Below, piece after piece: positions 25,362-34,564 of a stretch of 64,000 nucleotides of DNA. Positions within the stretch are counted from its first letter, which is position 1, and each line of letters starts with the position of its first letter. A model generated the notes under the pieces. That model ran no database searches. It saw only the letters and a program-made list of their open reading frames with translations, and had not been told where the DNA came from. The DNA is from Petrolisthes cinctipes (lineage: Eukaryota; Arthropoda; Malacostraca; Decapoda; Porcellanidae): assembly GCA_033782935.1 (NCBI GenBank), contig JAWQEG010003728.1, forward strand, positions 7,501 to 71,500, given 5' to 3'. A program made the position numbers and the translations under genes.

Positions 25362-25536
25362 TAACGTGGTAATTACTGATAAACAACGAGTAGAAAATAA
25401 TAGACTCTACCAAGCTGGGTTTATAGACCATGTAGCCCCAAGTCTCCAATATATAACTAAGGGTTCATTCCACAGTGTTTGGTAGTGGTTTGTAAGCATG
25501 CAAACGAAAGAATGTTACCTGTGTAAATGAATTCCT

Positions 25537-26246
25537 CCCCTACACATACACCCACTACACCCCTTCATATTGTCCCTGCCCCTCCCTCCTTCCTCCCCTA
25601 CACATACACCCACTACACCCCTTCATATTGTCCCTGCCCCTCCCTCCTTCCTCCCCTACACATACACCCACTACACCCCTTCATATTGTCCCTGCCCCTC
25701 CCTCCTTCCTCCCCTACACATACACCCCTTCATATTGTCCCTGCCCCTCCCTCCTTCCTCCCCTACACATACACTCCTTCATATTGTCCCTGCCCCTCCC
25801 TCCTTCCTCCCCTACACATACACCACTACACCCCTTCATATTGTCCCTGCCCCTCCCTCCTTCCTCCCCTACACATACACCCACTACACACCTTCATATT
25901 GTCCCTGCCCCTCCCTCCTTCCTCCCCTACACATACACCCACTACACCCCTTCATATTGTCCCTGCCCCTCCCTCCTTCCTCCCCTACACATACACCCCT
26001 TCATATTGTCCCTGCCCCTCCCTCCTTCCTCCCCTACACATACACCCCTTCATATTGTCCCTGCCCCTCCCTCCTGCCTCCCCTACACATACACCACTAC
26101 ACCCCTTCATATTGTCCCTGCCCCTCCCTCCTTCCTCCCCTACACATACACCCCTTCATATTGTCCCTGCCCCTCCCTCCTTCCTCCCCTACACATACAC
26201 CCCTTCATATTGTCCCTGCCCCTCCCTCCTTCCTCCCCTACACATA
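25537..26246. repeat. Minisatellite with 58- and 49-bp units
   Basis: CATATTGTCCCTGCCCCTCC recurs about every 58 or 49 bp, e.g. at 25566, 25624, 25682, 25731 and 25780. Unit length depends on whether ACTACACCC is present. About 13 units, very homogeneous. All three plus-strand frames stay open over most of the tract (Pro/Ser/His-rich), which is why long frames appear; none is a credible gene. Confidence 0.97.
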
Positions 26247-26664
26247 ACGGGGTGTGGCGGGGGTGATAACGGGACGTGGCGGGGGTGATAACGGGGAGGG
26301 GGTGATAACGGGGCGTGGCAGGGGTGATAACGGGGCGTGGCGGGGGTGATAACGGGGCGGGGGTGATAACGGGGCGTGGCGGGGGTGATAACGGGGCGGG
26401 GGTGATAACGGGGCGTGGCGGGGGTGATAACGGGGCGGGGGTGATAACGGGGCGTGGCGGGGGTGATAACGGGGCGTGGCGGGGGTGATAACGGGGCGGG
26501 GGTGATAACGGGGCGTGGCGGGGGTGATAATTTGGCGTGGCGGGGGTGATAACGGGGCGGGGCGGGGGTAGTAACGGGGCAGGGGTGATAACGGGGCGTG
26601 GCAGGGGGTGATAACGGGGTGTGGCGGGGGTGATAACGGGGCGTGGTGGGGGTGATAACGGGGC
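26247..26664. repeat. G-rich minisatellite (GGGGTGATAACGGGGCGTGGC)
   Basis: Units of 22 bp or a 14-bp short form repeat about 20 times, directly abutting the C-rich minisatellite on its left. The plus strand has runs of 4-5 G at regular spacing, a strong G-quadruplex candidate. The minus strand gives open Pro/Arg/His-rich frames that are by-products. Confidence 0.97.
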
Positions 26665-26680
26665 CCGGTAGACAATTCTG

Positions 26681-26688
<8 letters not shown>

Positions 26689-26714
<26 letters not shown>
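26689..26714. repeat. (CT)n microsatellite
   Basis: Pure CT dinucleotides between the G-rich minisatellite and a short low-copy stretch. Confidence 0.95.
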
Positions 26715-26789
26715 ATACTTCAAGGCTTCTTCATCCATTGTAAATATGTCCTCGTGCTAATATAATAAATAATAATAGCTGCCTTGGGT

Positions 26790-26905
26790 TTGGGGGGTGC
26801 GGGAGTAGGGGACAGGCTTGTGGGGGGTGCGGGAGTAGGGGACAGGCTTGTGGGGGGTGCGGGAGTAGGGGGACAGGCTTGGGGGGTGCGGGAGTAGGGG
26901 GACAT
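26790..26905. repeat. Family G, tandem-only copy (4 G-rich units)
   Basis: Four units of GGGGTGCGGGAGTAGGGG-ACAGGCTTG with no C-rich return arm. The array is flanked by AATAATAGCTGCC (26771) and AATAATAGCCGCC (26910), a 13-bp direct repeat with one mismatch. This may mark the insertion or slippage boundaries. Confidence 0.85.
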
Positions 26906-26980
26906 TTAATAATAATAGCCGCCTGGTACCACTGTCCACCATCAACCGCCCCAAGCCAGGACTGACACACCTCGCTCTCT

Positions 26981-27381
26981 GGCCGAAAACAAGTTACATA
27001 TGTCTGTTCATCACATGATATCTTTGTACCCAGGAGTCATAGAGAGCTGGGGTTGGTCTCATTGGAAAGAGGAAGAGTTGCTGTTTAGAACAAAACTAAA
27101 CTTAAGTTCCTAGACATTATAGTTTAGACATAGTGAGTAAATGAAGTACTGATACTGTACTCTGGTCAAAAGTTACATACGTCTCTTCCTCACGCCATAT
27201 CTTTGCATCTCGGGCCGAAAAAAAGTTACATATGTCTGTTCATCACATGATATCTTTGCACTCAGGAGTCATAGAGAGCTGGGGTTAGTCTCATTCGAAA
27301 GAAGAAGAGTTACTGCTTAGAACAAAACTAAATTTAAGTTTCTAGACATTGTAGTTTAGACGTAGGGAGTAAGTGAAGTAG
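26981..27381. repeat. Direct duplication, period 232 bp, plus partial third copy
   Basis: GGCCGAAAA.CAAGTTACATA at 26981 and 27213 begins two copies of about 170 bp (GGAGTCATAGAGAGCTGGGG; AAGAGTT.CTG..TAGAACAAAA). The spacer (27168-27212) is itself a diverged third start (AAAAGTTACATACGTCTCTT). No coding frame. Confidence 0.85.
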
Positions 27382-27421
27382 AGCGATTTTTGGAGACATC
27401 ACTGTCTTGGACCTGGCGGGA

Positions 27422-27617
27422 GGAATGTGTGTGTACGGCAGAGTATGTGTGTCTGTGTGTGTGGTAGTGTGTGTCTGTGTGTGTGTACGGTAGAGTATGT
27501 GTGTCTGTGTGTGTGGTAGTGTGTGTCTGTGTGTGTGTACGGTAGAGTGTGTGTGTCTGTGTGTACGGTAGTGTGTGTCTGTGTGTGTGTACGGTAGAGT
27601 GTGTGTGTGTGTGTAAT
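27422..27617. repeat. (GT)n minisatellite with TACGGTAGAGT punctuation
   Basis: GT dinucleotides and TGTGTCTGTG units are interrupted by TACGGTAGAGT every 40-60 bp. The minus-strand Thr/His-rich frame is an artefact. Confidence 0.95.
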
Positions 27618-27689
27618 GCATCGATAATTACCCCGTTGTGTTAATTATATCGTAATTAGACTTTTAAAGTACTGAAATTACCGTAAAAT

Positions 27690-27940
27690 GTGTGTAGTAT
27701 TAAACAGTCACGTGTGTGTGTGTGTGTATTATTAAACAGTCACGTGTGTGTGTGTGTGTGTAGTATTAAACAGTCACGTGTGTGTGTGTGTGTGTGTGTA
27801 GTATTAAACAGTCACGTGTGTGTGTGTGTGTGTGTGTAGTATTAAACAGTCACGTGTGTGTGTGTGTGTGTGTGTAGTATTAAACAGTCACGTGTGTGTG
27901 TGTGTGTGTATATAGTATTCAACAGTCACGTGTCAAAACA
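27690..27940. repeat. Six-copy minisatellite, each unit with CACGTG
   Basis: TAGTATTAAACAGTCACGTG followed by a (GT)n of variable length repeats about six times at 37-46 bp spacing. Each unit has a CACGTG palindrome. Confidence 0.93.
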
Positions 27941-28180
27941 TTCTTCCTCGCGCCGACCCACACAAGAAATTTCCGAAGTCCCAAAAGTCAATTATATATT
28001 TTTTTTAGTCCAAAATCGCCGAAAATAAAAAATCTCCACGTTTTGAAACACGCTGATTCAGATTCTCCAATAAAAAAAAATCGGAAATATCAAAATACTA
28101 TATATAAATTTTTTTTCGATAAATTAAAAAATAATGTTCATTCGATATAAAACAAAACTCGCTTATTCAAAATATCAAAT

Positions 28181-28217
<37 letters not shown>

Positions 28218-28489
28218 CTAATAAGGGTTTGGGCGCCCCTTCGGACCCCAGTCAATCCATTTAAGGGTTTGAACATCCCTTCGGGCCCCAACCACTCAAT
28301 TACCACATCAATAATTACCCCGTTGTGTTAATTAACCGCTCATTTTATAATTAATTTCATTGTTTACTTCATTTTAACGGCCGTAGGACACTTTTGGTTC
28401 GTTGAAGCATTCTGATTCCTCCAAAGTGTGCTGGGAAACAGTAAGGATTATGGCTATACTGTTGCCTGTATTAATTTGGAGCCAACGAA
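27941..28489. other. AT-rich DNA with poly-T tract and GGGTTTG..CCCCTTCGG motif pair
   Basis: A 33-nt poly-T (28182-28214) is followed by two copies of AAGGGTTTG..C.TCCCTTCGG (28222 and 28262). ATAATTACCCCGTTGTGTTA at about 28308 also occurs at about 27626, flanking the intervening region like a direct repeat. About 28415-28450 has the GATTCCTCCAAAGT motif of family C. No gene. Confidence 0.45.
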
Positions 28490-28945
28490 TGTTTTAGCCA
28501 ATCAGATATCAGTTCCCTGCCACCAACCAATCACAGCAAGGGTACCATACACTGCTAGACACATAGAGGGCACATTGACACCTGAAGTGGGTTGGCGGCT
28601 GTGATGGGTTGCCCTTCCCCTTATTATAATAATTGAAATAATAATTGAAGACATTATCTCAGCCTTGTTAATTGATTTAAATGGGGTGCGGGAGTAAGGG
28701 ACAGGCTTGGGGGCGTTTTGGGGGGTGCGGGAATAGGGGGGCAGGCTTAGGGTGGGTAGAAAGCCAGGGAAATGTCAATAACTGTGGATACGGGAGTTCC
28801 AAGATGGCCGCCGGGCAGCGACACTCCTCCCTATCTCATAATAGCGCCGCCGCTCTAATGTGTATAGCTCTGTGGGCTACTCAAAAACCCCGTTATAAAT
28901 TACCAGTAGCGGCCTCAATGTCAAAAACCCCGTTATAAATAACCA
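28490..28945. promoter_or_regulatory. Candidate regulatory stretch: CCAAT boxes and YY1-like CCAAGATGGCCGCC
   Basis: CCAATCAG (28499) and CCAATCACA (28528) lie upstream of a GC/CpG-rich patch at 28795-28860 that contains CCAAGATGGCCGCCGGGCAGCG-type sequence, close to the YY1 consensus AAGATGGCGGC. A single family-G unit pair sits between them (28685-28760). ACCCCGTTATAAAT occurs twice (28890, 28929). No open frame long enough to be a first coding exon is recognised. A promoter role is a guess from motifs only. Confidence 0.25.
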
Positions 28946-29734
28946 CTGTCGGCCTTTTCCTTCGTCCTGTGGTCAATTTAAGGCTTGCTTCGTCCTTCAA
29001 TTCCTTTTTCCTTTATACTGTGGTCAATTTAAAGCTTCCTCCGTCCTCCAATTAATTTTAAAAGGTGTAGAACATAATAACGAGGCTCAAGTCGGCGGTT
29101 GACTGAATAGAAAACGAAGGATTTAAATATACTGAATTTTAAAATAGTCCGCCATTAAAAAATAGGAGAAAATGGGAAGGGTTGCATCATAAAAAAAGGG
29201 AAGGTTTTTAAATACTAAAAAAAAAAATAAACCCCAGAGTCCGAAACTTTTAACTAGATTGACGTGGGTTTAAATATTGACATTAAAACATTACGAATTC
29301 GTTATTTTTTTACTATAGCAGGTTTGCGTAAAAATATACCTACGTTATCAAATTAAAATAATTTGTGTACGAATAGTATTTAGTGAATAATTTAAATAAA
29401 TGTATATACGAAGGTCAGTAGGAGATGATTCGGACGAAACCTTCCTAACCTGGCAAATTATTACCAAATCAAAATAAAAATTGGTTAGAACGGGGTGTGG
29501 TTAGAACGGTAAATATCTCAATAAATAACCAATTAATAGCAGCTCTTAGTGTCTGGGAAATTGTATTTTAGTAAATAACCGGTAATTTAAGACTATTTTA
29601 ACGAATTAACATCGTATTTTTTATATTAAAAGGGAAAAACTGATGTTAGATAATAGGGTTCATTGCCAACGGGATCTGGCAACCTTTGTAGATTCGTTAC
29701 GCAAAGTTACGCATGTGTGGCGTCATTAACGCGG
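28946..29734. other. Low-copy AT-rich DNA, no gene recognised
   Basis: Two related lines (CCTTCGTCCTGTGGTCAATTTAA at 28962 and a copy near 29020) form a short direct repeat. A single GAAAATGGGAAGGGTTG (29166) is a degenerate copy of the 24.7-kb minisatellite unit. No domain found in any frame. Confidence 0.4.
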
Positions 29735-30441
29735 TCGGACACATGTGACAGGTTGACAATTATCGACTCGTTATACATGAATTACAGCCTTAGGTAAGTT
29801 CATTCTAATTTTTATGTGTAGATAATAGATTAATTTAGCCACGTGACCCACCGTGGGAAGTGATAGATAAGAAATAGAAGAGAAAAATAATATATAAAAA
29901 CAGCATTTGCCCGCTCATTTTAAATATGGCGTCGGTGTCCGGGATTCGACATTAATTTCGTAATTATTTAAAAATTAGGAGCTCAGGTAAGTCCATATTG
30001 CTATGAGATATAGTTTATTAATATATCTATCTGTATATCACACTGTGGGAGGCGAAGGAATAATAAAATATGAGAAAATAGATGGATTAACTTTTTTTTT
30101 TTTCGCCCGTGTCAAAATATGGGATTAATATCTTTATCATTTAAACATTAGAAGCTTAGGTAAGTCCATATTGCTATGAGATGTAGTTTATAAATATATC
30201 TATCCGTATATCACACTGTGGGAAGCGAGGGAATAATATTTTTACGTTAAATTTTGATATAATAAATAATGTCGTATATATTCACTCGTGGGTTTAAATA
30301 TGGCGAATCCCCGTCACACTTGAAAACATCGACTTTTTTTTTTGTTAATATATATTTTGATTCAGATAAAAGTTAATTATATAAAGTTTTGAAACATAGA
30401 TTTATAATTTATTTTATCATTTTAATTAATTATCTCTGTGG

Positions 30442-30470
<29 letters not shown>
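29735..30470. repeat. Diverged tandem repeat, four units of about 175-190 bp, each with a donor-like AGGTAAGT or relic
   Basis: AGGTAAGT occurs at 29792, 29985 and 30158, each followed by a CTATGAGAT or related stretch, then CACTGTGGGAAG.GA..GAATAAT (or CACCGTGGGAAGTGATAG in unit 1). A fourth, weaker unit ends in CTCTGTGGGAATAATAAT near 30435. Units 2-4 are preceded by AAATATGG(CG). Divergence between units is high, so the array is old. The AG|GTAAGT matches the metazoan 5' splice consensus, but no exon is recognisable. Confidence 0.6.
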
Positions 30471-30472
<2 letters not shown>

Positions 30473-30516
30473 TTGGTAATAAAATCGAGATTGTCCAAGC
30501 TTGGGCAGGTCAGTAG

Positions 30517-30816
30517 TGCAAGTTCCAAAGTTGCCAATTTAGCGCTTTTGTTGCTAGATTCGTCATTTTATAGAACAATATAGCTCTTACAATTTGGCTT
30601 TAGTGACATTTGGCAGCTGTTTTTCTGTGTTTTTGTTGCGTATTTCTTGGCGGTTTTAATTATTTCAGAGTCCTGACATAATAAAGAGTAATAAATAAAT
30701 AACAATCAGAAGGTTTTGTGGGATGTTTATCAAAAATAGCGCCTTTTTAGTTAGCGCTTTTCGGGAGTAATAAGTTTAGCGCCTTAAGAAAATTCTAGTT
30801 GGCAACTCTGCCTGTC
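30517..30816. mobile_element. Inverted-repeat element ending in GTTGCCAA/TTGGCAAC
   Basis: The left end (AAAGTTGCCAATTTAGCGC at about 30519) is mirrored by GTTTAGCGCC...CTAGTTGGCAACTCTG (30773-30816). TAGCGC occurs four times internally in both orientations. No coding frame. It is probably a short non-autonomous element. Confidence 0.45.
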
Positions 30817-31072
30817 TCGACCGGTAGCAGTGTTCTCATTCTTAAGGTAATTACCCTAGACTATCGTAATTTTGGGATTATTTAAGGGAATGGAAAAGGT
30901 AATTTAAGGAAAATCGGCAAGTAACCCATTAAATCTGGAAAAATCTTAGGTAATTTTTGGATAATCTATGGAAATTTAAGGTAAACTTTTTTATAATCTG
31001 TGGAAATTTAAGGTAAATTTTTGGCCATAGAGAGAAACAGCATGGTACGTAAGTCTAAGTCCATTTGTTTAT

Positions 31073-31200
31073 ATGCTATTCAAGAAGGTTCGTAGTGTAT
31101 ACGATGCATGGTACCAATACGATGGGTCCATAGACAAACAACAGACCCGTCGTACGTACCACACCATCGTATACACCACGGATGTTCTTGAATACGGCTA
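31073..31200. mobile_element. Palindromic element, about 128 bp
   Basis: TATTCAAGAAGGTTCGTAGTGTATACGATG on the left is mirrored by CATCGTATACACCACGGATGTTCTTGAATA on the right. The inner arms GGTACCA/TGGTAC and GACGGGT/ATGGGTCC also pair. Centre near 31137. (Arms described as paired segments; each has a few mismatches.). Confidence 0.75.
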
Positions 31201-31239
31201 TAATAAATTCTGACAACCACACTGGGTAAGACTTCATTA

Positions 31240-31430
31240 TTTTTGGGTTGATTCCACAGTCGTATTTGTTTGTAAACTTCCCAACCAACCACAAAATCTA
31301 TCCAACAGTTAGATGATAATAATAATAATACCAATAACAATAATAATACCAATAATAATAATACCAATAATAATAATAATAATAATACCAATAATAATAA
31401 TAATAATCACTATAGTTTACTCAGATAATA
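31240..31430. repeat. Family B fragment with (AAT)n core
   Basis: GGTTGATTCCACAGTCGTAT and CTTCCCAACCAACCAC (31250-31293), then ATCCAACAGTTAGAT, then an interrupted (AAT)n (31318-31408), then CACTATAGTTTACTCA. This is the minus orientation of the family seen complete at 38954-39394. Confidence 0.75.
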
Positions 31431-31473
31431 ATATTGTGGTTGAGCTTTGTTTTTCTTTATGTGATTTGCTTTT

Positions 31474-31475
31474 CT

Positions 31476-31519
<44 letters not shown>
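31474..31519. repeat. (CT)n microsatellite
   Basis: Pure CT dinucleotide run in AT-rich DNA with no neighbouring gene. Confidence 0.95.
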
Positions 31520-31520
<1 letters not shown>

Positions 31521-31639
31521 AAAATTTTATATAATGATTTTGATTTCTTCCTTATCTATAATTTCAGCAAAGAGTAAATCTGCCAGTCAGTTTTCTTTAT
31601 ATGGTTGTTGAAAGAGATTGTAACCACTTATTTAGACCA

Positions 31640-32090
31640 TTCTAAGACTATTTAGACTTATTTAGACCATTCTAAGATTTTTTTTTTTTCTATGGCATTT
31701 CCCCCACAAAATTTCCTAGATATTTCCAAATTTCCATATTCAAATGGGGCATTTTGAAATTAGCCTGACCTAACCTGACCTTACCTAACCTAACCTAACC
31801 TAACCTAACCTAACCTAACCTAACCTAACCTAACCTAACCTAGACCACAGCAAACCACCGGGAAATAACCTGGACAAACTACCGGGAAATAACCTGGTCA
31901 AACTACCGGGAAATGACCGGGGCAAAATACGATATTCATTGAAAGAATTACCGTTTTGTAGCAGTGTTGCCAGATCCGGCTAGGTCCCAGTATTTTGCCC
32001 CGGTCATTTCCTATACCGTACTTTACCACGGTTAGGTCCCGGTAGTTTGACCAGGTTAAATCCCGGTAGTCTGTCCCAGTCCAGATAAAT
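31640..32090. repeat. Dispersed repeat (family T) with internal telomere-like tract and inverted arms
   Basis: GACCATTCTAAGA, CTATGGCATTTCC and GGGGCATTTTGAAATTAG lead into TGACCTAACCTGACC, then repeated AACTACCGGGAAATAACCTGG. After 31960 the same words return reversed (GGTCCCGGTAGTTTGACCAGG), so the element is an inverted repeat. A second copy lies at 43725-43965 in the same orientation with the same order of words but without the long telomere tract. Confidence 0.7.
31766..31842. repeat. Interstitial telomeric tract (CCTAA)n
   Basis: About a dozen pure CCTAA units, entered through CTGACCTAACCTGACCTTA and left through CCTAGACC. The same flanks exist at 43814 with only two or three units (TTGACCTAACCTGACCTAAC, then CTAGACTACAGC). 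The tract thus looks expanded from a seed inside family T, not a relic of chromosome fusion. Confidence 0.85.
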
Positions 32091-32201
32091 ATTAATTATT
32101 TAATTATTAATTATTTAATTCTTTAGATAACAATCTTATTATTCAGAGTTTTGGCTTTTGGAGATAATACAAAAATGTATTGTTGATGTTTATTTATCTA
32201 A

Positions 32202-32262
<61 letters not shown>
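32202..32262. repeat. (TA)n microsatellite
   Basis: About 30 pure TA units in AT-rich DNA, just before a palindromic family-C element. Confidence 0.95.
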
Positions 32263-32263
<1 letters not shown>

Positions 32264-32313
32264 TTGATTTCAGGATACTAGTTAGACATTAATTAAGATG
32301 GAAGTACAGTGTT

Positions 32314-32425
32314 GGGAAATCTGGAGCAAATGATTCCTCCAAACTATTTTTCCAAGCAACACAACACTAATATTTGTGTTGGTCTGGTTCTGTTTCCTGG
32401 CATACTTTGGAGGAATCAGGACACT
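32314..32425. mobile_element. Family C palindromic element (GATTCCTCCAAACT)
   Basis: AGCAAATGATTCCTCCAAACTA on the left faces TACTTTGGAGGAATCAGGACA on the right across about 60 bp, with CCAAGCAACACAAC and GGTTCTGTTTCCTGGCA inside. The same words recur at 28.42, 33.12, 36.99, 43.43, 45.94-46.59, 48.15, 48.41 and 53.2 kb, marking a dispersed family. Confidence 0.6.
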
Positions 32426-32809
32426 CCAATATAACAAAAGTGAATTACCCCAATTAATATGATATTTCTTCAACAGACTGATATGAATCTTGAAAAGGAA
32501 GAAAGGCATGCTGAGAAGGAGAAGAAAAAAAGGTTGAGGGAATGGAAGAATGGAAAGAATTGTAAAAGTTAGACAAGGAGATGACAGGGATGAAGGTGAG
32601 TCTTCCCTTTATATATATTAAGAGTTGAAGGAGAGAGTTTGTTAACTTTTTAATGTTAAAGTTGAAGTTGGGACATAATCTAATTCATAATGTTAGAAAT
32701 AACCAAGAGAAATTTTACTTTATTTTAGTGAAAAAGTAACATTATAGAAGTATTAGGTTAGGTTATGATATGACTTAAGTAAATGTGATACAGTAGTTAG
32801 CACTCGTAT

Positions 32810-32942
32810 AACACACACACACTCTCACACACACTTTCTCTCTCTCTCTCTCTCACACACACTCACACACACACTTTCTCTCTCTCTCTCTCTCACACAC
32901 ACACTCACACTCTCACACACTCACTCACTCACACACACACTT

Positions 32943-32974
<32 letters not shown>

Positions 32975-33001
32975 ACACACACACACACACTGTCTCTCTC
33001 T
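32810..33001. repeat. (CA)n/(CT)n composite microsatellite
   Basis: CACACACACTTTCTCTCTCT blocks repeat about four times at 55-65 bp spacing. Low complexity; Arg/Glu/Ser-rich minus-strand frames are artefacts. Confidence 0.95.
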
Positions 33002-33075
33002 CGTGCCCACTACCCACCCACAAAATTGGTCAAAGTGTCTTCTCGTCGTCTTTTGCCTCTCGTGTGGAAGGGGTT
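33002..33075. mobile_element. Partial MITE (same family as 44288-44478)
   Basis: TGCCCACTACCCACCCACA and TTTTGCCTCTCGTGTGGAAG match, in reverse, TGTGGGTGGGTGGTGGGCA and CTTCCACACGAGAGGCAAAA near 44.3 kb. Only one terminus is present. Confidence 0.65.
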
Positions 33076-33109
33076 TGACGTGGTAATTCTTTTTTGTTAC
33101 ATTGGAGTG

Positions 33110-33216
33110 CCTTGATTCCTCCAAAGTATGTCAGGAAACAGAACCAGAAGAACAAAAGTAATGGTGTTCTGTTGTTGCTTGGAATAGTTTGGAGGATTCA
33201 GTTGCTCCAGATTTAC
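33110..33216. mobile_element. Family C palindromic element, second copy
   Basis: TTGATTCCTCCAAAGTATGTC is mirrored by GAATAGTTTGGAGGATTCAG. The inner words GGAAACAGAACCAG and TGTTGCTTGG also occur (reversed) in the 32314 copy, so the two copies lie in opposite orientation. Confidence 0.65.
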
Positions 33217-33284
33217 CAACACAAAATTTCCCCTTTAATTGCTAAGTCAGATACCGTATCAGATAACTTTGATGCTGTCTTAGA

Positions 33285-33575
33285 GTTGATTCCACTGTGA
33301 TATTGGTTTGTTAGCTTCCCAACCAACCACACTTGTAAGGCTTCATTATTTTAGGGTTGATTCCACAGTGGTATTGGTTTGTTAGCTTCCCAACCAACCA
33401 CACTTGTAAGGCTTCATTATTTTCCAAAAGGTGAGTATCCACATTCACAAAAGCTATCCAACAGTTAGATAATAATAATCACTGCATAGTTTACTCACCA
33501 AAATTCATTAAATAATTCACCCAGAAGTCATTAACACGACTAATATTCTTTCGTTTGCGTGCTTACAAACCAATA
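33285..33575. mobile_element. Family B element, reverse orientation, end duplicated (71-bp period)
   Basis: GTTGATTCCAC begins at 33285 and again at 33356, duplicating the 71-bp end unit. Then follow CAAAAGGTGAGTATCCACATT, ATCCAACAGTTAGAT, a short (AAT)n, CACTGCATAGTTTACTCACC, TTCACCCAGAAGTCATT and TTCTTTCGTTTGCGTGCTTAC. All appear in reverse order and complement at 38954-39394 and 56208-56795. Confidence 0.8.
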
Positions 33576-33692
33576 CCAACCAATTTTGAAGTTGATTTTG
33601 TATAAAACTCAAATTACCATGTCTATACCCAACATTTATATATAGCCTAATAGTGTTTTGAATTAATTAACTTTATTGGCAGAATAATGGTG

Positions 33693-33770
33693 ATGGGAGA
33701 CAGTAGCAGAGTGGATAAAGTGATGGACTGTGAATGGTAAGGGCCCTGGTTCGAGTCCACCAGAAAACGT
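33693..33770 (+). mobile_element. tRNA-derived SINE head or tRNA-Ser-like pseudogene
   Basis: Contains a polymerase III A box TAGCAGAGTGG (33704-33714) and a perfect B box GGTTCGAGTCC (33748-33758) 33 bp apart. TGATGGACTGTGAA between them resembles the anticodon arm of serine tRNAs, but the stem is not well paired, so it is not a functional tRNA. Downstream (CCAAGGTGATGTGATGGGTCC, then unrelated DNA to about 33860) may be the SINE body. It is one copy in this window. Confidence 0.7.
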
Positions 33771-34021
33771 CTGGGATTTTTCCAAGGTGATGTGATGGGT
33801 CCAGCTGTTGGTCAACTACCCTGGCTACACTGACACAGTATTACCAATGTGACTCCATGTAGTGTTGCATTATTCATTAACATTAGGCTAACATATATGT
33901 TATATTATATCATTAACAATGATATATATTTATTAGTGAGGATTTATTGTATTAATAATTGTCTTTAGATAACATGTATCAGTACAATACTAATTTGTAT
34001 AATTCATCATACCATTGTTGT

Positions 34022-34306
34022 TGTATATTACCCATAGTATTGAGTTAACATGTAACAGTGTATTTATAACCTCACTCCCTCCAAGGGGGTGGTCACGGCA
34101 GAAGTGTCTCCAGTTGTCCCTGTTCCAACACTCCCTCCTTACTTGGTCCATCCCAACTATCCCTCATGTTACTCTCCTTTACATACTCTGCATACAGTAC
34201 ATTAATAATTTATATATGGAGTCCAGCATTATACTGGTACCTTACCATCATTAATACCATCAATGTTCTTGTATATTACCCATAGTATTGAGTTAACATG
34301 TAACAC
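34022..34306. repeat. Direct repeat flanks and a reversed copy of the 54.5-kb VNTR border
   Basis: TTACCCATAGTATTGAGTTA occurs at 34028 and again near 34276, about 248 bp apart. Between them GTTCCAACACTCCCTCC and TCACGGCAGAAGTGTCTCCAG (34086-34136) match in reverse the sequence at about 54470-54520. It is a diverged copy of that element. Confidence 0.65.
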
Positions 34307-34564
34307 TGCACTACTAATCTATATATGTTTTTTCAGGATGTATGTATGGTGACACAATACATTGGATTTTCACAGCTTTATCAGTTTTGAATAGAGGATG
34401 ACACCCATTACCTTCACAACAATACCAACTACCTCATAATACAATAATGGTAAGTGTATGAAGTGAAGGAAGAGTTTACCCTGTAGTGAAGTGGTAGGGA
34501 TAAACCAGTTTTTGTTATCAATCCTTACTATGGTTGTAAACATAACTGTAACCCTTTGTTGGGT

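Noticed and set aside
25527..26288. Pro/Ser/His-rich open frames of over 200 codons in all three plus frames
   Set aside because: All frames are open only because the 58/49-bp unit lacks stops; composition is that of the repeat and no start, splice or domain evidence exists.
27690..27940. CACGTG E-boxes as an enhancer cluster
   Set aside because: The CACGTG core is created by the junction of GTCAC with (GT)n in each minisatellite unit; nothing else suggests regulation.
31766..31842. Chromosome fusion scar
   Set aside because: The tract is short, one-directional and flanked by a dispersed repeat that also exists at 43.7 kb with a shorter tract.
33704..33770. Functional tRNA-Ser gene
   Set aside because: A and B boxes are good, but the acceptor and anticodon stems do not pair well; treated as SINE or pseudogene.
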